Assembly: GCA_934491515.1 (NCBI GenBank)
Contig: CAKSTF010000021.1
Coordinates: 1 to 18,493 of the forward strand
DNA: 18,493 nucleotides
Origin: an uncultured Eubacteriales bacterium
Lineage (GTDB): Bacteria > Bacillota > Clostridia > Oscillospirales > Acutalibacteraceae
Reading direction: 5' to 3'
Shown: in pieces, positions 1-4,544 of the stretch
Position numbering within the stretch: position 1 is the first letter of the stretch
Layout of the letters: each line of letters opens with the position of its first letter
Position numbers and translations under genes: made by a program
The notes under the pieces: generated by a model
Databases searched by the model: none
Seen by the model: only the letters and a program-made list of their open reading frames with translations
What the model was told of the DNA's origin: nothing

Positions 1-60
1 TTATTAATTGTCGTTGTTTAATTTTCAAGGTCCGTTCGCACTCCGCTTTTTCAGAGCGCC
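1..60 (-). other. Pre-rRNA leader running off the left edge
   Basis: Read on the minus strand, this stretch contains CCTTGAAAATTAAACAACG followed by ACAATTAATAA. It closely resembles the conserved TTTGAAAACTAAACAA leader found just upstream of 16S (and 23S) rRNA in Firmicutes. A small GC hairpin (about 38-58, arms GCGCTC and GAGTGC) precedes it. A strong promoter lies directly upstream. I infer that an rRNA operon on the minus strand begins just beyond position 1. No mature rRNA sequence is inside the window. Confidence 0.6.
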
Positions 61-65
61 CGATT

Positions 66-129
66 ATAATACCACACACATACGCCTATTGTCAATCCCT
101 TTTTTTAACTTTTTTTAACTTTTTTTATC
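66..129 (-). promoter_or_regulatory. Strong sigma-A promoter with phased A-tract UP element
   Basis: On the minus strand there is a perfect -35 TTGACA (90-95), an 18-base spacer and a -10 TATTAT (66-71); an overlapping TATAAT lies at 63-68. Immediately upstream (100-126) are three runs of seven A separated by three bases, a strict 10-base period matching one helical turn. That is typical of UP elements and curved DNA at rRNA promoters. Its transcript enters the leader at 1-60. Nothing inside the window is served by it. Confidence 0.75.
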
Positions 130-201
130 AAGCGGAAATATTCTGTTTTTTAACTCAATATATTGTGTTCTGAGTGCGGTTATTACACAATTATATAAAT
201 T

Positions 202-223
202 AAAGTGCCCCGAAGGGCACCTT
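202..223 (-). terminator. Rho-independent terminator after the glycosyltransferase gene
   Basis: A nine-base-pair stem (202-210 with 215-223, one G-T pair) has a TTCG tetraloop on the minus strand. It starts directly after the glycosyltransferase stop codon and is followed by a T-rich tract (TTTAATTTATAT). It separates this gene from the downstream rRNA-type promoter. Confidence 0.8.
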
Positions 224-224
224 A

Positions 225-1178
225 TTATTCATCAATATTTGCTTTGGTTTCTATTATATAAGGAGGTCGGTGCTTTGTTTCAAGATAAATTTTACCGACA
301 TACTCCCCTATAACGCCTAATGAAAGCAATTGTATACCGCCCAAAAAGCAGACGATTGCAACTACCGACGCCCAGCCGGCTACCGTATATCCCATAATCT
401 GTCTTACGACCGACCATATTATACCGAGAAAACTTATAACCGAAACGGCTGTACCGAGTGTTGTTATAATCCGCAGAGGTTTAACCGACATTCCGGTTAT
501 TCCGTTAAGCGCAAGTCCTATCATTTTGGAAAGCGGGTACTTGCTTTTACCTGCCTTACGTTCAAAGCGGTCATAATAAACGCTTGCGCTTTTAAATCCC
601 ACAAGCGGGACCGTTCCGCGCAGAAACAGGTTTACTTCCTTGAATTCAAGCAGCGCCTTTACGGCACGCGCCGACATAAGACGGTAATCGGCATGATCAT
701 ACACCGTTTCAACGCCGAACATTTTAAGCAGTTTATAATACCCTCTTGCCGATGTACGCTTAAAAAACGTATCGGTATCACGTTTTTTTCTTACGCCGTA
801 AACCACGTCGCAGCCATCTGCATACAAAGCGAGCATTTCGTCTATCGCGTTGATATCATCCTGCCCGTCGCAATCAACCGTTACGGTTACGTCGCATTTT
901 TCGGACGCTTCCGCAAGACCTGCAAGCAGGGCGTTCTGATGACCGCGGTTTCGGCTTAGTTTTACGCCTGAAATACATTTTTCTCTTTCGGAAAAACCGG
1001 TTATCAGGTTCCAGGTGGAATCACGGCTGCCGTCATCCACAAAAAGTATTTTGCTTTTATCCGAGATAAGTTTTGCTTCCTGCAATTGCCTTAGTTTTGA
1101 AACAAACATCGGCACGGTTATAGGAAGAACGGCTTCCTCGTTATAAACAGGCACGATTATATAAAGAGTCTTTTTCAT
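225..1178 (-). CDS. Family 2 glycosyltransferase, GtrB/CsbB (DPM1-like) type, membrane anchored
   Basis: The 317-aa protein has an N-terminal GT-A fold and two C-terminal membrane helices (about 235-258 and 266-294), the architecture of bactoprenol glucosyltransferases of the GtrB/YkcC/CsbB group. These load a sugar from a nucleotide donor onto undecaprenyl phosphate at the inner membrane face. Visible motifs are VPVYNEE (9-15), FVDDGSRDST (46-55), the DCD metal-binding motif (102-104) in VDCDGQDD, DYRLM (164-168), and RFERKAGKSKYP (204-215) before the membrane part. I chose the start at 1178 because motif spacing is normal from there; the longer reading frame to 1280 overlaps sigF and adds nothing family-like. 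Its ribosome site is weak (GGTGG). It follows sigF by 73 bases and has its own promoter. The sugar and acceptor are unknown. Confidence 0.88.
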   Translation of the reverse strand: MKKTLYIIVPVYNEEAVLPITVPMFVSKLRQLQEAKLISDKSKILFVDDGSRDSTWNLITGFSEREKCISGVKLSRNRGHQNALLAGLAEASEKCDVTVTVDCDGQDDINAIDEMLALYADGCDVVYGVRKKRDTDTFFKRTSARGYYKLLKMFGVETVYDHADYRLMSARAVKALLEFKEVNLFLRGTVPLVGFKSASVYYDRFERKAGKSKYPLSKMIGLALNGITGMSVKPLRIITTLGTAVSVISFLGIIWSVVRQIMGYTVAGWASVVAIVCFLGGIQLLSLGVIGEYVGKIYLETKHRPPYIIETKANIDE

Positions 1179-1194
1179 CAGCCACCATACCTTT

Positions 1195-1209
1195 GTGCGC
1201 CGCGCGCAC
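1195..1209 (-). promoter_or_regulatory. GC hairpin in the 5' leader of the glycosyltransferase gene
   Basis: A perfect six-base-pair stem of alternating G and C (1195-1200 with 1204-1209) with a three-base loop lies between the predicted transcription start (about 1219) and the weak ribosome site. It is not followed by a T run. It may limit ribosome access or protect the mRNA end; no function is shown. Confidence 0.4.
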
Positions 1210-1225
1210 GGAATACTGTAAAAAA

Positions 1226-1255
1226 AGTATATACCGAGCGCCTTTGATTTGTCAA
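1226..1255 (-). promoter_or_regulatory. Sigma-A promoter for the glycosyltransferase gene
   Basis: TTGACA (1250-1255) and TATACT (1226-1231) on the minus strand are separated by 18 bases. The -35 box overlaps the sigF stop codon region. Predicted transcription starts near 1219, giving a leader of about 40 bases. This suggests that the gene can be expressed in growing cells independently of the sporulation operon upstream. Confidence 0.65.
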
Positions 1256-1944
1256 GAAGCGGTATCTTTGCACCCTGCATCGCACAGCGCCGTACGCATC
1301 TTCAAAAGTATCTTTTTTTCTTTTCGCGACACCTGCACCTGCGACATTTTAAGGCGTTTCGCGGTTTCGCTTTGTGTAAGTTCCTTAAAGTACCGCATAT
1401 TCAAAAGCGCGCGTTCTTCATCGTCAAGACAACGCGCCGCCTGCCCCACCGCAATGCGGTTGAAAATCAATTCGCTTTCGTCCGGGGCGGCAGGTTCGTT
1501 ATATTTTTTATCGGAGTCGGCGTCCGTGAAATCCAGCGATGCCACAGGGCGCGCTGCGGCGAGCGCTTCGGTGAGGTCTTCAACCGGACAATTCATATAA
1601 CTTCCGAGTTCGCTGAGCGTTGGCTCCCTGCCGATCTTTTTTGAAAGTTCATTCTGCGCTTTTGACGCTTTAAGCGACAGTTCCTTTAAACTTCTTGAAA
1701 CTTTAATACTGCCGCCATCGCGGAAAATGCGCCTTATTTCTCCCAAAATGACCGGAACGGCGTATGTTGAAAAACAAAGACCGCGTTCCTCTTCGAAATT
1801 GTTTGCCGCCTTTACAAGACCTACCGAACCCACGCCGAAAAGATCGTCGTACTCTATTCCCTTGCCGACGAAATGCCTGCAAAGAGAATGTACAAGCGCC
1901 AGATTCTGCGTAACCAGCAGGTCGCGTTTTGAAACATCAGGCAT
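1252..1944 (-). CDS. sigF: RNA polymerase sporulation sigma factor SigF (SpoIIAC)
   Basis: This 230-aa sigma-70 family factor is the first forespore-specific sigma factor of endospore formers. It is held inactive by SpoIIAB until SpoIIAA is dephosphorylated. Region 2 is clear: YDDLFGVGSVGLVKAANNF (32-50), then FSTYA and the conserved GEIRRIFRDGG stretch. Region 4 carries the helix-turn-helix LTQSETAKRLKMSQVQVSR near the C-terminus. Length fits the family. The start overlaps the spoIIAB stop by eight bases (ATGCCTGA) and has no good ribosome site of its own, so translation is probably coupled. Position as third gene after SpoIIAA and SpoIIAB decides SigF over the similar SigG or SigB. Confidence 0.95.
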   Translation of the reverse strand: MPDVSKRDLLVTQNLALVHSLCRHFVGKGIEYDDLFGVGSVGLVKAANNFEEERGLCFSTYAVPVILGEIRRIFRDGGSIKVSRSLKELSLKASKAQNELSKKIGREPTLSELGSYMNCPVEDLTEALAAARPVASLDFTDADSDKKYNEPAAPDESELIFNRIAVGQAARCLDDEERALLNMRYFKELTQSETAKRLKMSQVQVSRKEKKILLKMRTALCDAGCKDTAS

Positions 1945-2380
1945 TCATGGTAAAACGCGGAGCAATCCTTTTTTTAAGCGTTACGGTGGTGCCTTTTCCT
2001 TTTTTTGACGTAACCCTGACGCCATCGGTAAAACTTTGCATAACCGCAAAGCCAAGTCCGGCGCGCTCGCCGCCCACGGTTGTAAAAAGCGGTTCCATTG
2101 CCTGTTTTACGTTTTCTATTCCGCATCCTCGGTCGCGGATTTTTATACGCAAAACGTTATCTTCCGTTATATCGCAGGATATGTATATCTTACCTATTGT
2201 ATCGCGGTATGCATGAACCGTGCAGTTGGTAACCGCCTCGCTTACAGCGGTTTTTATATCGTTGATTTCTTCAAGAGTGGGGTCAAGCTGCGCCGCAAAA
2301 GCCGCAACCGCCGCGCGGGCAAAACTTTCGTTTGACGAACGTGACGGAAAACTTACCGAAAAACTGTTTTTAATATTCAT
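1937..2380 (-). CDS. spoIIAB: Anti-sigma F factor and serine kinase SpoIIAB
   Basis: This 147-aa GHKL-fold protein binds SigF and, with ATP, phosphorylates SpoIIAA. The Bergerat ATP site is complete: N-box VSEAVTN (46-52, Glu48 as the likely catalytic base), G1 box DRGCG (83-87), and G2/lid ERAGLGF (105-111). The start at 2380 is set by AGGAG eight bases upstream; the frame is open to 2422 but that would overlap spoIIAA further and lacks a ribosome site. It lies 7 bases after spoIIAA and overlaps sigF by eight bases, so the three proteins are made in fixed proportion, as the partner-switching mechanism needs. Confidence 0.95.
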   Translation of the reverse strand: MNIKNSFSVSFPSRSSNESFARAAVAAFAAQLDPTLEEINDIKTAVSEAVTNCTVHAYRDTIGKIYISCDITEDNVLRIKIRDRGCGIENVKQAMEPLFTTVGGERAGLGFAVMQSFTDGVRVTSKKGKGTTVTLKKRIAPRFTMNA

Positions 2381-2387
2381 TTTACCG

Positions 2388-2711
2388 TTACTCCTTTTCC
2401 TGCGGACTGTCAATGGTGGCAAGGCGGGACAAGCCGCCTATTTTCATAACTTTATATATAGCGGCGCTGGGATTGGCAATGTGTATTTTGCCGCCGAAAC
2501 GCGACATTTTTGCATATCTGCCCATAACAAGCCCAATGCCGGAACTATCCATAAACGTAATTCCGGAAAAATCAAGAACTAAAAGCGATGGCATACTGCG
2601 TTCTGCGGCTTCGTCTATTTCCTTTCGCATTTCCGCCGCCGAGTGATGATCGAGTTCGCCCGAAAGAAAGGCCGTCAGCACCTCGCCCTTTGATATTATT
2701 TCAACTGACAT
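2388..2711 (-). CDS. spoIIAA: Anti-sigma factor antagonist SpoIIAA
   Basis: This 107-aa STAS-domain protein is the anti-anti-sigma factor of the forespore switch. GELDHHSAAEMR (18-29) and the phosphorylation loop FMDSSGIG (53-60) match B. subtilis SpoIIAA; Ser56 corresponds to Ser58 there, the residue phosphorylated by SpoIIAB and dephosphorylated by SpoIIE. The start at 2711 follows a strong GGAGGTG ribosome site at normal spacing; the frame is open seven codons further up, but that would swallow the ribosome site. It is the first gene of spoIIAA-spoIIAB-sigF. Unlike in Bacillus, no dacF precedes it; folC does. Confidence 0.95.
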   Translation of the reverse strand: MSVEIISKGEVLTAFLSGELDHHSAAEMRKEIDEAAERSMPSLLVLDFSGITFMDSSGIGLVMGRYAKMSRFGGKIHIANPSAAIYKVMKIGGLSRLATIDSPQEKE

Positions 2712-2747
2712 ATTTGCACCTCCGCAAAACATATAAATAAAAATTAA

Positions 2748-2771
2748 GGACCTCTATAATTATAGAGGTCC
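2748..2771 (-). terminator. Perfect 24-base palindrome, terminator after folC
   Basis: A perfect inverted repeat with arms GGACCTCTATAA and TTATAGAGGTCC lies between the folC stop and the spoIIAA ribosome site. On the minus strand it is followed by TTAATTTTTATTT, so it fits a rho-independent terminator for folC. The symmetric centre also contains TATAAT (2759-2764), so it may double as part of the spoIIA promoter. Confidence 0.65.
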
Positions 2772-2792
2772 GTTTCGGTTTATTCGGTCGAA
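2759..2792 (-). promoter_or_regulatory. Candidate spoIIA promoter with Spo0A-box-like -35 region
   Basis: On the minus strand TTCGAC (2787-2792) and TATAAT (2759-2764) are 22 bases apart. B. subtilis spoIIG has this odd arrangement: a sigma-A promoter with a 22-base spacer and a Spo0A box at the -35 region. TTCGACC differs from the inverted 0A box TTCGNCA at one base. A start near 2752 would leave a 40-base leader. I could not find a convincing sigma-H -35 element. This is an inference from spacing and short motifs only. Confidence 0.35.
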
Positions 2793-2822
2793 AACCGTTG
2801 TCGTTTTTTATTCTTTTAGGTG

Positions 2823-4052
2823 TTAAAAATCAAACTTATTAAAATCTTCAAGTTTCAATATATTGGAAGCAAGATACAGCGAGCCGTATATAAACACGGG
2901 CAGATTTTCCGATTGTGCAGTTTTTAAAGCGTCGTGCAGATTATCGCAAACAGAAACATTTTTGCAATACTTGCGTGCGGTTTCGGCGAGTTCTTCGGGT
3001 GGCAGCGCGCGATAGTAATTGTCCGCTTTTACGCAGATAACATTTTGTGCATAAGGCAGTGTTGTTTCAAGTACCGCGTCATAATCCTTATCGCGCATAA
3101 CGCCGATTACAGCCGTAACAGGCGCTGCCTTCTTCATAAACGGTGCCAGCGACGCGGCGCCGTCCGGATTATGTGCGCCGTCAAGCACAGTAAGCGGTGC
3201 AATTTCAAGAATCTGCATTCTTGCAGGCAAAAATGCCTCTTTAATACCTTTTATTATATTTCTTTCACCGATATCAAGTCCGCAGTGTTTAAGCGCCTCA
3301 ATTGCCGTGACGGCGTTTTCCACCTGATATTCGCCCGCAAGGGAGGTCTCGTAAAACGTTCCTTTATACGAAAAAACATTTCCGGCGATATCGCTTTTAA
3401 AAATTTTTACATCCGAAAGATCCGTAAACACTGCGTCGGGCAAAAGTTTTTTTACGGCTGCCGTTACTTCGGGGCACTGGTTGGGGCTTATAACCGCCCT
3501 TCCGCCGTTTGCGATTGCGCATTTTTCGGCAGTTATAAGTTCTTTTGTGCCGCCGAGTTTTTCGGTATGGTCAAGCCCTATTTTGGTTATAACCGAAATC
3601 AGTTTGTTTTCGCAGGCATTCGTGGCGTCAAGCCTGCCGCCCAGTCCCGCTTCAAGCACGGCGACTTCTACGCCCTGCTCCTTAAAATAAAGAAAAGCAA
3701 CGGCGGTAGTGAATTCAAAAAAATTAAGCGGCAGTTTTTTTTCGGCAACCGTTTTTGATATACGGCAGAAATCTTCTTTCGGTATCGGTTTTCCGTTCAC
3801 GCTTATGCGTTCGGTAAAGTCGGTGATGTGCGGCGAGATATATTTGCCTGTTTTATAGCCGGCGCACATTACCGCTTCGCTTATCATAGAGGTTACCGAA
3901 CCTTTGCCGTTGGTTCCTGCTATATGGATTGCCGAAAACGATTTTTGCGGATTGCCGAGCGCAGACAGCACGTCCTTTATTCTTTTTAAAGTAGGTTGTT
4001 TTGATTCGGGATTCAGCGAATAAATATAATCGACCGTTTTTTCAAAATCCAT
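2823..4052 (-). CDS. folC: Bifunctional folylpolyglutamate synthase/dihydrofolate synthase FolC
   Basis: This 409-aa Mur-ligase-family enzyme adds glutamate to dihydropteroate or folate with ATP in the cytoplasm. The P-loop HIAGTNGKGSV (43-53), ERISVNG (81-87), EAGLGGRLDATN (134-145), DHTEKLG (161-167) and DGAHNPDG (291-298) are all present and in the usual order. The start at 4052 has AGGTGAT close upstream; the frame stays open to 4307 but that extension is antisense to a small plus-strand ORF and has no family similarity. Length is normal for FolC. valS and folC are commonly adjacent in Firmicutes; here they lie in that order but are separated by 492 bases. It could also be a FolC acting only on one substrate. 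Confidence 0.94.
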   Translation of the reverse strand: MDFEKTVDYIYSLNPESKQPTLKRIKDVLSALGNPQKSFSAIHIAGTNGKGSVTSMISEAVMCAGYKTGKYISPHITDFTERISVNGKPIPKEDFCRISKTVAEKKLPLNFFEFTTAVAFLYFKEQGVEVAVLEAGLGGRLDATNACENKLISVITKIGLDHTEKLGGTKELITAEKCAIANGGRAVISPNQCPEVTAAVKKLLPDAVFTDLSDVKIFKSDIAGNVFSYKGTFYETSLAGEYQVENAVTAIEALKHCGLDIGERNIIKGIKEAFLPARMQILEIAPLTVLDGAHNPDGAASLAPFMKKAAPVTAVIGVMRDKDYDAVLETTLPYAQNVICVKADNYYRALPPEELAETARKYCKNVSVCDNLHDALKTAQSENLPVFIYGSLYLASNILKLEDFNKFDF

Positions 4053-4076
4053 AAAATCACCTAAATTTTTACAAGT

Positions 4077-4082
4077 ATTATA
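4077..4082 (-). promoter_or_regulatory. Possible -10 box of a folC promoter
   Basis: TATAAT on the minus strand lies 24 bases upstream of the folC start codon. The region 16-18 bases further up (CTATTG) is a poor -35. A plus-strand TATTAT overlaps it (4076-4081), so the short 66-base gap might serve both folC and the small divergent ORF. Confidence 0.3.
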
Positions 4083-4118
4083 AGCGTCGCAATTCACACA
4101 ATAGTATCGGGTGATAAA

Positions 4119-4295
4119 ATGACGGAAAAGAAGCCGGATATAACCGAAACGACACCGGAAGATACGATGGGATACGATAAGAATCACGATTGCCTTTATC
4201 CGAATATCACCCGTAAGTGCAGTATTACGGACGGGACGCTCGGACGTATGCTGAAAAGAGAGTCGGGAACACCCGACAAAAGATCGTTTTTTTAA
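4119..4295 (+). CDS. Small hypothetical protein, 58 aa, divergent from folC
   Basis: This is a short plus-strand ORF in the valS-folC gap, one of the very few plausible genes on this strand. It starts with ATG preceded by GGGTGAT at good spacing and ends in TAA at 4293-4295, followed by T-rich sequence and then a hairpin terminator. The protein begins MTEKKPDITETTPEDTMGYD, is hydrophilic, has two cysteines (Cys25 and Cys34) in a CLYPNITRKC stretch, and ends in a basic tail KRESGTPDKRSFF. I do not recognise the family. Evidence for it is the ribosome site, the terminator downstream and the lack of any other gene here. It may still be a chance ORF. Confidence 0.5.
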   Translation: MTEKKPDITETTPEDTMGYDKNHDCLYPNITRKCSITDGTLGRMLKRESGTPDKRSFF

Positions 4296-4322
4296 TTTTG
4301 CCGACATTTACTGCGGCAGGAT

Positions 4323-4374
4323 GCCGAAGCGGTCTGAAGAAACCGACCGCTTTCGGCAGCCGGTTTCTTTTTTT
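4323..4374 (+). terminator. Terminator after the small ORF, with a competing hairpin
   Basis: Hairpin B pairs GAAACCG (4339-4345) with CGGTTTC (4361-4367) and runs straight into seven T, a rho-independent terminator on the plus strand. Hairpin A pairs 4323-4334 (GCCGAAGCGGTC) with 4345-4357 (one bulged T). The 3' arm of A lies in the loop of B and the 5' arm of B in the loop of A, so the two compete as in an attenuator. Confidence 0.55.
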
Positions 4375-4395
4375 AGGTTAAAATAATAAAGATAT
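4359..4395. repeat. T-rich intergenic repeat, copy 1
   Basis: It begins GCCGGTTTCTTTTTTT and ends AATAAAGATAT. It is near-identical to the sequence at 4489-4531 apart from the length of the T run and a few substitutions. It overlaps the terminator of the small ORF. Confidence 0.6.
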
Positions 4396-4488
4396 AGTAC
4401 CGCGGACGGTTGACCCGCCTGTCCTGCCGTATTGCCGCCAAAAGTCCGCGTTTTAAAGCATACTACATTTCAAGCGTTTGACAGCGTC
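4396..4488. other. Spacer between the two T-rich repeats
   Basis: This GC-rich stretch contains GGAC (4422-4425 region on the minus strand) and GTCC arms that could fold on the minus strand around GGCGGGTCAACC. I see no ORF with a ribosome site and no RNA gene I recognise. Confidence 0.3.
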
Positions 4489-4531
4489 GCCGGTTTCTTT
4501 TTTTTTTTTTTGGTCAAAACAATAAAGATAT
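4489..4531. repeat. T-rich intergenic repeat, copy 2, with a run of 14 T
   Basis: It shares GCCGGTTTCTTTTTTT and AATAAAGATAT with copy 1, about 130 bases away. The homopolymer at 4498-4511 is the longest in the window and may vary in length. It lies 13 bases beyond the valS stop codon. In the minus direction it gives a poly-A tract, not a terminator, so valS-to-folC read-through remains possible. Confidence 0.6.
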
Positions 4532-4544
4532 GGCGGAAGGTATC

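Noticed and set aside
1179..1280. Longer glycosyltransferase start
   Set aside because: It overlaps sigF and its promoter, and the family begins at the MKKTLYIIVP residues.
2759..2830. Sigma-H promoter for spoIIA
   Set aside because: A GAAT -10 exists at 2782-2785, but no AGGA-type -35 lies at the right distance.
2934..3758. Plus-strand 274-aa ORF
   Set aside because: It is fully antisense to folC, is cysteine- and arginine-rich without any family pattern, and has no ribosome site.
4053..4307. N-terminal extension of FolC by 85 residues
   Set aside because: The family start fits at 4052 with a ribosome site; the extension has no homologous look and is antisense to the small plus-strand ORF.
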